Assembly: GCA_008330645.1 (NCBI GenBank)
Contig: VLTN01000024.1
Location: 411,233 to 475,232 of the forward strand
DNA from: Cafeteria roenbergensis
Lineage: Eukaryota; Sar; Bigyra; Bicosoecida; Cafeteriaceae
Length of the DNA: 64,000 bases
Direction: 5' to 3'
Position numbers and translations under genes: made by a program. The notes beneath the pieces were generated by a model. It saw nothing but the letters and a program-made list of their open reading frames with translations, was not told where the DNA came from and did not search any database. Shown one piece after another: positions 8,917-19,600 of this stretch. The stretch's first letter is position 1. The number at the start of each line of letters is the position of its first letter.

Positions 8917-11900
8917 ATGGCCGCCCAGGCCATCATCGATGACGCGTCTCGAGGCTGTGCCTCCGAGGCCGGGCTCGGGCGACTTGTCGTCACGCTGCGT
9001 CCAGTTCTCAGTCTTCCCGAGGGCGCCAGCCTGGACGACACCAAGTGAGCGGCGGCAGCCGTTTGCCTGCGCGGACGTTGGAGCGCCATACGCACGGCGC
9101 GCCAGCCGTGTGCCCTGGCAGTGCGCCCCATGCCGTGTATTTTGCAGAAAGACAGCAGCCAGGATGGGCGGGTTCGTGCTCAAGCTGGCCCAGACTGCGA
9201 CGAGGGCACTCCGCGCGGGGTCGAGTGGGAACGGGCCGACTTGCGACGCGGCCTCGGCTGCAGTGCACTGCTTGTATCGCATTCGGTCTGCGCTGCGGTG
9301 CGACAAGCACGCCCTGCTTCGGGCGGAGTGCCAGGTCGTGACGCGCGCAGCTGAGTGCCAGCTATTTCCGGCGGTGGTTCGCGAGGCGGCCTCCCTCGCC
9401 GACCTGTGCGCCGGGAGGCCCGTGCGCCTCTTCGTCGAGCGCCTCCCCTCCGCCGCGGTGTCTCGCATCGCGGCCGGCTCGGCCACGCAGGACGAGCAGG
9501 ACGCCTTCGCCGACTGCGTGCTCGCCGCTGCCAGCTTTGCGGCCCCCGGCCGCGGCCACGACGCGGCCTCTGCCAGGCTCGTGGTGTCGGCTCTGCACGC
9601 GACGCTGGTGGCGCTCGCGCAGCTGGGGGAGGTGGGCGCTGCTTGTCGTCTGGCGACAGAGGCTCTCCCCGCCTGGCTGGCTGCGCAGGCCGAAGCGGAC
9701 GGCGCAGCGGCCGACCACGGACGGCGCGACGTCGGCGCCGCTGCCCAGGCAGGGAGGACGCCGGGAAAGGCCCCTCGAGCGCCCCTCACGCCCTCGGCGC
9801 CGCGCGTGGCCAACGCAGCCTCCGCCGCTGCCGGCGGCAAGGCGACCCGCGGCGCGCCCTCCGTCGCGCAGACGGGAGCCGGCGGGGTGCCCGCGGGCGG
9901 GCCGGCGGCTGCCATGGCGGCCGGCCGTGCCCGCGAGCTCTGCGTCCGTGCGTTGCTCGCCGCGGCTGACCACGCGGCCGCTGGAGCGGGCAGGGCCTGT
10001 GCGGGGGAGGCTCTCCCGAACGGCGGCGCCGTGGCGCGAGCGGCCCGCTCGGCCAGCCTCCGCGTTGCCGCAGCGACGCTGCTGCTGGACACCGGGGCCG
10101 TGGCAGCCAGCGCGGCAGCGGCAGCGGCGGGCGAAGAGGCGGACGCGGACGACGCGGCGGCCGAGGCTACGGCCCGCGCCGCTGCTTTGAGGGAGGCTGC
10201 GGTCGCCGCCATGTCGGCAGCAGCGGCGGGAGTCAGAGTTCTGCAGGAAGTGACCCCTGGCAGCGACGAAGCGGCGGAGGCGGGGTCCTTCGTCGTGGCC
10301 AGGCCTCGCGGGGGGGCGGCGCTGGTGGAGCCCTCTGGCGCCGGCAGCGTGCGCGGGATGAGCCTGGGGCGGGCGCAAACGGTGGCCGTGGCGGCGCTGC
10401 TGCTGCCTCTGGCCGAGCGTGTGGCCAGGCGCGCCCCAGAGGGCGAGGCGGAGGCCGTGGCGGACTGGCTTGCGCGGGCAGCGGACGCATGCGAACGGGC
10501 GGATGACGTGGCAGGCGCGGACCGGTGCAACGAGCTGGCGCTGGCCGTGTGCAGACGCGAGGCGCGGCTGGCGGGAGCCGCGCTGGCCGCTGCACCGCGC
10601 GGCAGCGGCAGCGGTAGCGGCAGCGGCAGCGGCAGCGGTAGCGGCAGCGGCAGCGGCAGCGGCAGCGGCAGCGGCAGCTCTGTGAAGCAGGCGAGCCGGC
10701 TTGTCGCGGCGGCTGCGTCAGAGGCCGCCACGCACGTCTGGGCCGGTCGCAGGCTGCTTGAGCGATGGCTGGCCGACTCTGGCAGCCCGGGGCAAAGTGC
10801 CATCACTGCCGGCAGAGCTGCAGAGCGAGCCCCTGGCACGGTGTTCCGCACCGCGGCGAAGCGGTCCCGACGCCACGGTGCCAGTGACAGCGATGCCGAC
10901 GACGACGAGCACGGGGCAGCGACCCCTGCAGAGTCAGGTGCCGGCGGCGCCGCAGAGGCGGCAGGTCCCGGGCAGGGGCCCCTCGCGAGGCGCCTTGGCT
11001 TCGGCGCCGACAGCCCGGCAGACAGCCCAGGAGCTGCTCCGGCCGCGGCACTGGCATCGCGCTTCGGCGCAGATTCGCCCGAGCCGGCCGGCCGCCGCCG
11101 CCGCCCCCACCCCGTCGAGACCCCTGCTGCGTCGCGCCCCGTCCGCTCCCGTGGCGGCGCCGTGGCGCAGTGCCACGAGCGGCCGGAGGGGGAGACCCCC
11201 TCAAGCGACGCCGCGGCCCCGGGAGCGCCCCCCCCCGCAGAGGCAGCAGCGGCACTGCGGGCTGCTGCGCAGGCCATCCGCCACGCCCGGTCCAGCGAGC
11301 TGGCCTGGGCGGAGCTGCGCCGCGGACACGGGTGGCAGGCGCAGAGCCCCCGCTGGCTGGCCGCCGTCGAGGCTCTCATGGCAGTGCGGCCGCTGCTCGT
11401 GGCAGCAGCCGACACCGCAGGCTCGCTCGCAGATGCGCCGGACGACGTTGAGACGCCGTCGCCGGAGCAGATGGCGCACGCAGCCGCCGGGGCGGGCAAG
11501 ACGCCCGGCAGAGCCGCCGGGGCGGGCAAGACGCCCGGCAGAGCCGCCGGGGCGGGCAAGACGCCCGGCAGAGCCGCCGGGGCGGGCAAGACGCCCGGGT
11601 GGACACGCGGCGGCCCCGGCAAGACGCCCGGCCGCGGCGCTGTGCCGGCCTCTGTGCTTGCGGCGAGAGAGCTGACGAGGACAGCGAAGAAGGCTCCCGG
11701 AACGTTCCACAAGCGCGCCCGGGCGACGCCTGGGCTGGCGGCTCTGGCGGCGATGGCGAGCACTCCCGGCAGAGCTCTCAACTTTGGAAGCGTGGAGGAC
11801 TCTGACGACGACAGCGAGGCGAGCGAGGCGAGCGAGGGAGCCATGCCCAAGCGGGGTCGGGCGGGGCTGATAGCCGGTGCTGGGGACGACAGCGACGGCG

Positions 11901-14900
11901 ATGGCGATGAGGACGGCGCCGGCGCCGGCGCGGTGGGCCGCAGGCTGATGTTCGGCGCTGCGACGCCGGCTGCCGGGAGGCTAGGGCGCACCCCTGCGGC
12001 GACGGGGGCGCACGCGCCGGAAGTGGCTACGGCGGCGGCCAAGGAGGGCGCGTCGGCCGAGGCTGCGGTGGCGCGCGCGACGTGGCTGGACGCCTTTGCC
12101 GAGGCGCAAGCCGAGGCGGCGGAGCTGGCCAGAGCCGTCTGCGCGGCGCTGGGCTCGGACACGGGCGAGGCTGCTCTGCCCGCTGTGGCGGCGGCGGTCG
12201 CCGGGGCGTCGGACGCGGGTCCGGTCGCTGCAGGCGAGGCAGCGGTCGCGGCTGCGGTCCCGGCGTGGGAGGGCGACGGCACGGCGCGCAAAGTGCTGCT
12301 GCGGCTGTGCGAGGCTCTGCAGGGGACGTCGGCGGTGGGGCTGGAGCGCATGCGCGGGGCGCTTGAGGCAGGCATGTCGCCCGGTAGCGGGCTCGCGGCC
12401 GAGGGCAGGCAGGCCGCGCGGGCGTCGATGCTGGCGGCCGCGGGGGTGGCGGCGCGGCTGGGCGGCGCCACCGGCGCGGAGTGCTGCGCCGAGCTGGCAG
12501 GGGCCGCGCACAACCTCTCCGCGCCGCTGTTCAACGCTGCCAGCAGGCGCAGGGCCGGGGCGGACGCGCGAACGGCATCGGGCATGGCGGCGGAGCTGCT
12601 CTCGGACGCAGCGGCGGTCTGGGAGGTGGCCGCCGCGGCGGCGCGGGCAAGCGGGGAGCCGGCGGCGGCGCGGTCGCTGCTGGATCGCGGGGGGGTGGAG
12701 CAGCGGTGGCGGCGCGCGGCGGCGGCTTGGACGAGGGCGGGGGACACGGCTGCCGCGTGCCGGTGCCTGGTGCGGGCGGTGGTGGTGGCGGCCGCCGGGG
12801 CGGCGGCGGCGGCCGGGGCCGAGCTACGCAGCGGCGGCGCCACGGGAGGGCTGGTCGGCTGGTCGGGGGGAGGGCTGGACGCCGCGGCCGAGGCGGCGGC
12901 TGCCGCTGTGCTCGCCGGCCCTGAGCGGGTTCTGGAGGGCGCAGGCGGCGCGGGCACCGGAGTGTCCTCTTCCTTGGACGTGGCCTCCGTCGCCGCGGCC
13001 GGGGACTGGCAGTGGGAGCGTGTCTCTGGCGAAAGCACCACGGGGGCGTCGCAGCGCCGCGGCACCACCGGCCCCAGCCGGGCCCGCCGGCAGAGCCTGG
13101 GGGAAGCGGGCGCAGCGGCCGCCCCCATGCCGGGCTTCGCCTCCGCAGGCAGCGTGGCGTCCGCGGCCGGGGTGGAAATCCCGGCTGTGCTTGGCGCGGC
13201 TGCGCTGAGCGCACTGGCGTTCAAGGGCGCGGGCGCAACGGGGCCGGTGGCCGCCGCAGCCGCCTCGGCCCTGGCGGCTGCGCACAGCCGCTGCCTCGCA
13301 TCGAGCGTGGACCGGTTCGAGTGGGCGTCGGCGACGCTGCGTGGGGGGCCTGGGCAGGCGGGCAGCAGCGCAGCAGCGCACAGTGGAGCCCCGGCGGCGG
13401 CGGTGCTGTGCGTGCCGCTGTCCTCGCCCGCCGTGCTGGCGTGCTCGCACGCTGCAGCCTGCTTCGCGCTGGCGCGGGCGGCCGCGGGGTGGGTGCAAGT
13501 CGGCGGGTCGGCCGGCCGCAGCGCGGCGGACGCGGCGGCGGCGGGGCTGGCGTCAGCCGCGCTGGGGCTGCAGGCAGCCGCAGGGGCGGTGCGGAGTCGC
13601 TCGCTGCGCCACTGGAGGGCGGTGGCGGATGCGGCGGCGGCGGCAGAGCGTTCGGCCAGAGCGGCGGCGGGAGGCGCGATTCCGGCTCTGCCCGCGTGGG
13701 TGGACGTTGGCGCACCAGCCTCAAGGGAGGAGGCTCCTGCGGCCGGGCCTGGCGACCTGACGGGCGGCGTGGCGGACGTGGCGAGGCAGCAGCGGCGCCG
13801 ACGAGACAGCGTGGCGTCGGCGGACAGCGAGGCGTCGGCGGGCACCGAGGCGTCTGCTCTCTCCGACGGCCCAGGCGCAGCCGCCACCGACGCCGACGCC
13901 GCGGACGCAGCTGCAGCCGCGGCCACGCGCCTCCTCGCCGCCGCGGCGCAGTCCCAGGCGCGCATCGCCCGCGCCGGACTCGCTGCCGCCGCCGCTCTCG
14001 CCAGCCGCGGCTCTGCCGTGTGCCCGGAAGAGAGCGAAGTGGCTCTGCCGCCCCTTGCGCTCGCCTGCCTCCGCCTCGCTGCGGGCCGCGCGGACGACGC
14101 ATTTCGCCACGCTCAGCACAGCCTCAGGCCGGCCGCCTCCGGCACACCCGCCGCGTGCACAGCCGCCGTCAGGCTCGTCGCGGCCCTCGCAACCGCACCG
14201 GGTGCGCCTCCGGAGTGGCGCGAAACCGCGCTTGAGGCCGTTCGGGGCTCTGCCGTGGACGAATCAGCGCGCCAATGGGCGCTAGCGGAGCTTGGGGCAG
14301 ACGCCGACCCTGCCCAGCTGCCGTCGCTGGCAGAGCCCGATGCGCTCGCAGTCGCTGCCTCTGGGCTGCTGTGCCGCTGCCGCTGCTGCTGCTGGCTGGG
14401 CGGCCGGGCCGGCGGCGGCTCTACCGGCAGCGGCGACGCCCCCTCGGGGCAGCGGTCCGCCGGCGGGGCCGCCCGCGACAGCGGGCGCCTCGGAGCTGGG
14501 TGCGAGCACCCGCGATGCTCTGGGGTAGGCGCCGCGGCAGCACGCGCGCTGGGAGCCGCGCTGCGCACGGCCGAGGCGGAGGGGCGCATTGCGGCTCTGC
14601 ACGGCTCTGCCGGGCCGCGCTCTCTGGATGCGGACACGGCGAGCTTGGTCGACCGCCTGATGTGTTCGCGCGCATTCGCTCTGGCCTCGGCTGAAGGGAT
14701 GCGGTGCGGCGACGACGCCGGGGCGCGTTCAGCGGCGTGGTCTGCCGCCAGGGCCGCGGCTGCGGTGTCCTCGGCAGCGATGGAGCGCGCTATGGGCGCT
14801 GTGTGGGCGGCGGACGGTGTTTCGGGTCGGGCCGGCAGGGCAGCTGCCCACGCTTGCCTGGCAGGCACGGAGGGCTCTGCATCGGCTCTGCTTGGCCAAG

Positions 14901-17773
14901 CGTCGTGGCTGGGGCTTGAGCGGGCGGTGGAGGCAGCGGGAGGCGCAGCGGCGGCGGGGGCGCCGTCGAGCGCCGGCAGCCCCGGCGTGCCGCTGGCTGC
15001 AGTGGAGGCAGCGGCGGCGATGCAGGTGCTGGCGGCCGCGGGTCCGGTCGCCGTCCTCGACGGCGGGGCTGCCATCGGAGCGGCCGGGGCTGCGGCTGGC
15101 ACACCGCAGGCGCTGTGGTCGGCCGTGGCGGAGGCGGAGGCGGCGGTGGGTGCCGTGGCGGAGTCGGGCTCGCCCGCCGAGGCCGCGGCTGCGGCTGCGG
15201 CCGCGGAGGCGGCGGCTGCCCGGCTGCGCCCGCTCGCCGCCGACCGCGTGGCGGCGCTGTGGCGCTGTCGTGCGCTGTGCGCTGCTGCGTCGGCGTGGAC
15301 CCACTTGGAGTGCCAGACGGCCCCTGGCGGCGGCGCTGGCTGCGGAAGCTGCGCTCCGGCTGCTGCGGCTGCCGCTGCGGCGGCCGCGTTCGAGAGCCTG
15401 ACAGGGCCGCAGGGCGCCACAGGGGGCGGCCGAGGGGCCGCTCTGGCCTGCGCCTGGGCGGGGCTGGCGGCGGCAGGGGCCTCGCTCCCCGCCCAGGCTG
15501 TGGCCCGCCGCGCTGTCGTTGCAGCTGCCGTCTGTGCGGGCCTGCTGGTCGGTCCGGCAGCGGCGCGCGTGGCCACGGCCGTGGCCGCTGGAGGGGAGGA
15601 GGGCGAAACCGCCGCAGCCGCCGCCCCCGCCGCCGCCACAGGCTGGGCCCGGCGCGCGATTGCAGCTGCGCGGGAGGCCGCTGCGGCAGGGGGCGCTGCT
15701 GGCGGATTCGATGCGGGCGTGCTGGCACGGCTGGCAGAGCTGCCTTCCCAGCCGGCCCCGGCGGTCTCCGCACGGGCAGCTGGCCTTCGGGGTGCGGCGA
15801 GGCACGGCACGCCCCCGGAGGCGCACGCTGTGCTGCCGAAGGACGCCGTCTCGCTCCAGGAGGCGCTGCTGCAGTGGCTGCCCGCCGGGGCCGGCGCGGG
15901 CTCGGCCGGCGCGGCGGGCGCGGCGTCGTCGCCGGGCGTGGCTGCCGGCGCTGCCGCCGACCCCACCGCCGCACCTGCCGGCGCTGCCGCCGCCTCTGTG
16001 GCTGCGTGGCGCGTGCGGCCGGGCGGGCCCGTGCTGCTTGCCTGGCACCGCGGCAGCGAGGGATGCGCCTGGCTGGCCGGGCCGCAGCAGTGGACAGGCC
16101 CGCCCCAGCAGACGGTGCGGCGGGCAGCGGCGCGCCTGCCTGGGGAGATCAGGCTTGTCGCTGCCTGGGCGGCGCCTGCAGGCGGCTCCGCGGCCGGCGG
16201 CGGCGCCTGCGTGGCCCGCTGGCCGCACCCCGAGGCAGAGCTGGAGGCCGTGCTGCTGACGTCGGGGCGGTCCGTGCGCGCCGGAGCGGCTCGCGGGGCC
16301 GACTGGCGGACGTCGGACCGGGCTAGGTGGTGGCGCGCGCGGGAGCACCAGGATGCCTGGCTGGAGTCGATGGCCCTCCGGCTGGCTCGGGCTCTCAGGG
16401 GGCCGGGGGACGCGGCCTCGCTCTCGGCCGGCCACGCGGCGGCGCCAGGGACCGACGGCGGCGCTTCCCCTTCGGCCGGATCAGGGGCCGATGCGAGCGA
16501 TGGCTCTGCCAGCGACGAGCCCGACGGCCCGCCAGCCCCGAGCGCGCCCCTGGCGCCTGTGGCAGACGAGCCGGGAGCGGCCGGTCAGGCGGCAGGTGTG
16601 GCAGCGGCTGCGGAGGAGCAGGAGGAGGTCGACGAGGGCGAGGAGCAGCAGGAGGAGGAGGATCTGCTCCCGCCCCCGCCGGCGGACGGGTGGGCGTCTC
16701 TTCGTGTGGTCGACCTGCGAGCCTTGCTGCGAGCGGCCGGGGCCAAGACCTCCGGCCTGAAGGCAGCCCTCGTCGCCCGCGTCGAACGGCTCTACCACGA
16801 GCAGGAGGCTGATAAGTCGCAAAGGAACGCCGCGCCAGCCACGCCAGCGCCCGCGGCGGCCGCGTCTGCCGCCGGGTCCGGCGGCCTCGCAAGCCAGGCC
16901 TCTGCGCCACGAGGAGCAGCGGCGGAACCTGTGGCCGTCCCAGCCGGGGCACCGGCGGCATCGCCCGGCACGGTCGCGGCTCCCAAGCAGAGCCACGCCG
17001 CGTGGCTGGCAGGGGCCACGAGCGTCCGGCTGTGCCTGGGGCCGGGGCTTGACGCGCTGCCCTGGGAGGCGGCGGTGGCCCGCTCGGCGCCCGACGCGGT
17101 GGTGGTGCGGGCCGCCCCGGTGCGGCTGGCTGGGGAGGCCGTCGGTCAGCTTGCCGAGCGGGGCCGGCCGGAAGACCAGCGGGAGGCGTCGCTGCTGCGC
17201 GGCGGCGCGGTGGTGAACCCGAGCGGCGACCTGTCGTCCACTGAGACAGCGGTCGTCACTGCGCTGCGGCGAGCGGTCGAGGCGGCGCCGCCCGCCGGCC
17301 TGGGAGGGCGCTGGCGCGTCCACGCTGGCACTGCTCCGGCAGAGGCCGAGTTCGTGGGCCTGGCCTCCCGGGGAGGGGCGTTCTTGTACTCTGGCCACGG
17401 AGCCGGGTTCAGCGTGTGCCCTGCGGACGCCATCGCAGCGTCGACGGCGCCGCTCGCTCCAGTGGCGCTGGTCATCGGGTGCTCCTCGCACCGGCCGGCC
17501 GGCAAGGGGTGGCTTGGCTCAGCGGTGCCCGCGCACTCGTACGCAGCAGGAGGCAGTGCCACGGCCGTGGGGTGCCTCTGGGACGTGACGGACGGCGACG
17601 TGGACAGGCTGACGGCGAGGCTGCTGGCGGCGGCCGCCGAGGCCAAGGACGCCTCGAGCGTGTCGGTGGGCGCCCTGCTGCGGGAGGCAAGGGCCGTCTG
17701 CCGGCTGCCGCACCTGACGGGCGCAGCCGTGGTATGCAGCGGCGTAGACTCGCTCGTCAGGCTTCGCAAGTGA
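8917..17773 (+). CDS. ESP1: Separase (C50 cysteine protease) with SAP motif and CDK-site repeats
   Basis: Two exons, 8917-9044 and 9148-17773, with a 103-bp intron (GTGAGC donor, TTTGCAG acceptor); 2,917 residues. The N-terminal 2,300 residues are Ala-rich helical sequence with disordered inserts, as in other separases, which vary greatly there. A Gly-Ser tract is encoded at 10600-10680. Four [10 protein letters not shown]-type repeats are encoded at 11483-11602, amid other TPGK/TPGR sites. An acidic tract precedes a SAP-like motif at residues of about 2558-2595. The protease core has LPWEAA, the catalytic His in YSGHGAG (His2793), the catalytic Cys in VIGCSS (Cys2821) and [11 protein letters not shown], all separase hallmarks; the His-Cys spacing of 28 is near the usual 26. 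Separase cleaves cohesin's kleisin subunit at anaphase onset. Its start is the first ATG in the exon that splices in phase. Confidence 0.93.
10600..10680 (+). repeat. Gly-Ser hexanucleotide repeat in separase
   Basis: About 13 tandem GGCAGC units (a few GGTAGC) encode an uninterrupted Gly-Ser tract in the disordered N-terminal half of separase. The reading frame is kept. It is a likely length-variable microsatellite. Confidence 0.9.
11483..11602 (+). repeat. Four 30-bp repeats encoding [10 protein letters not shown] in separase
   Basis: The units start at 11483, 11513, 11543 and 11573 and are nearly identical. The fourth ends in Trp instead of Arg. Each carries T-P-G-R, which fits the full CDK consensus S/T-P-x-K/R. 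Near-identity at the DNA level points to recent tandem duplication. Confidence 0.92.
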
Positions 17774-18072
17774 GGCGTCGTGCAGAGCCGCAGCGAGCTT
17801 TTGTGCGACTCATGATTGGCGCCAGCTGCGACTAAACAGACGATGAATGCTGCCCGGCGCCCAGCTATCACGCACACCGAAGCCGCGCGAACAGGCTCGC
17901 GCTCGCCCTTTCGTCCGCGCGGCTGCGCGCTCGCCGGCTGCGTCTGCCACGCTGGCCGCGCAGAGCGCCGGCCAGTCGCGGGTGCCGGCTCTGCCGCGTC
18001 CGGCCCAGCAAGGCCAGGCGGCACAGGAAGGGCTTGGCCGAGCCAGCGCGGGCGCACCGGCTGCGGAGCGGG

Positions 18073-19301
18073 ATGCAGCGTGCAGGCGCTGCGGTGGCCA
18101 AGCGGCTTGCGTCCTCGGTGTCGTCAGCAGCCGCTCGAGTGACGCCGGTGGACCCGCCAGTGCAGCGACTGTGAGTCAGTCGCGCCGCGGCCGCTGGTTG
18201 TCGAGGGCCGCGACGCACCTGGGCCCACGCGCCCCGCGGCGCCGTATTTGAGCGCGAGCGCCGTGCGCTGCTCGACGCCGCTCCGCGTTTTCCGCCTTTT
18301 CCGCGTTTGGCCGCAGGGCGCTTTCCCGCGGGGACATCGGCTATACGGATGAGCCGGGTTCAAGCGCAGGCTGCCCGGTCATTGTGGCGCTGCACGGCGG
18401 GCCGGGGTCCGTGCACGACTTTCGGTACATCGGGGGCGCGCTGGGCTCGCGCGCCAGGCTTGTGCGCCTGGACCTTCCGGGCCACGGGTCCAGCGCGGAG
18501 CACGTGGCGGAGTCGCCGTCCACCAAGCACGCGGCCGAGGCCGCGAAGGAGGCGTGCGACTTGCTCGGGCTCGGAGACAGCAAGGTCGTCGTGATGGGTC
18601 ACAGCTTGGGCGCCCAGATTGCGCTGGAGCTCGCTGTGCAGCTGGGGCCTGCGCGGGTCGCTGGCATGTGCATGCTCGCGCCGGTGTCGCTTCGGCCGCA
18701 CCAGGCGCTGCGGCCGTACTGGCTGGTCCAGGCCCTCAGCAGCGCGCTCACGCTGCCCCTTGTCGGCGACGCGCTGTTCAAGCCCCTCATCTGGCTATTG
18801 TACACACAGCTCCTGGGGTTCGACCCCAAGCGCACCAGCGCGGCGGAGAGCGCCTTCACCATGCGGCAGGTGGGGCTGCTCGACTTTGAGCGGGCGGCCT
18901 CCAACGCCAGGGCGATCAAGTGAGAGCTGCATCCCCATGCGGCCCCCCGCAGCCGCATGGACGGCCCCAGAGCCGCGCCGCCGTGCCGCGCGCCGCGCGG
19001 TGGTCTCGCCAGCGCCCTCGCGCCGCCGCCGCCGCCGCTGAGGGGGTCCCGCTGCTCTCGCGCTGTGCACCGCAGGGCGTATGGCGTCCCCGCCATGGTG
19101 TGCTGGGCGACGGACGACCCCATTTTGGAGCCCGCCATCGCCAAGGAGCTGGGCGCGGCGCTGCCGGCGGGGCCGCGGCTGGAGTTCTCCAGCGGAGGGC
19201 ACTTCATGAACAAGCACCACGCGGCGGAGGTGGTTGACGCGCTGCTGGACATGCTAGGGGCAGCGGCGGGCAGCGCCGCACCGGCGCGCAGCCGCCTATG
19301 A
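18073..19301 (+). CDS. Alpha/beta hydrolase with probable organelle leader
   Basis: Three exons, 18073-18170, 18317-18919 and 19076-19301; donors are GTGAGT and GTGAGA, both acceptors CCGCAG; phases fit and give 308 residues. Exon 1 encodes a leader lacking acidic residues until Asp26 (MQRAGAAVAKRLASSV), typical of mitochondrial targeting. The hydrolase core has the oxyanion motif HGGPG, the strand motif DLPGHGSS, the nucleophile elbow GHSLG, the acid residue in WATDDPI and the catalytic His in GGHFMN. A full Ser-Asp-His triad is therefore present. The substrate cannot be told from sequence; the HGGPG start is shared by proline iminopeptidases and epoxide- or ester-hydrolase relatives. Two strong domain segments flank the second intron and join seamlessly (ARAIK/AYGVPAM), which supports the model. 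Confidence 0.87.
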
Positions 19302-19403
19302 GCGCGGGCGCGTTGCACCCGCACCGCGGCCCGGGGCCAGCGTCGAGCCGTCGTGCCGGCAGCGCAGCTGCGCCCGAGGGGCGGTACGGGAGGGCGGCAC
19401 AGC

Positions 19404-19450
19404 CGTGTGTGTGTGTGAGCGTGCGTGTGAGCGTGCGTGTGAGCGTGCGT
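19404..19450. repeat. GTGCGTGTGAGC minisatellite
   Basis: About 3.5 copies of a 12-bp unit, preceded by a short GT run, lie in the short intergenic stretch between the convergent hydrolase and MRD1 genes. Confidence 0.8.
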
Positions 19451-19600
19451 CGGCCGCTTGGCGCGCGAATCGCGGCCGCATTTGTGAGGGGCCCACACAT
19501 CGGGGCCGTGGGGGCAACGACCTTTGCAACGCGCCTCGCCGGAGGCAGGGCGCGGCCGCGAGCCGGGAGGGACGGGGCGGCGGCCGGCAACCCACGCGGC

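Noticed and set aside
10600-10680. Gly-Ser tract as an assembly artefact
   Set aside because: The frame is kept on both sides over 8.6 kb, and such tracts are common in disordered protist proteins.
8617-13965. A very long minus-strand open frame (over 1,700 residues) opposite separase
   Set aside because: It is Ala/Ser/Pro-only and antisense to a gene with clear catalytic motifs and splice sites. It stays open because the GC-ending codons of separase avoid antisense stops.
14113-16435. Further long minus-strand frames opposite separase
   Set aside because: Same compositional shadow; no motif or domain seen.
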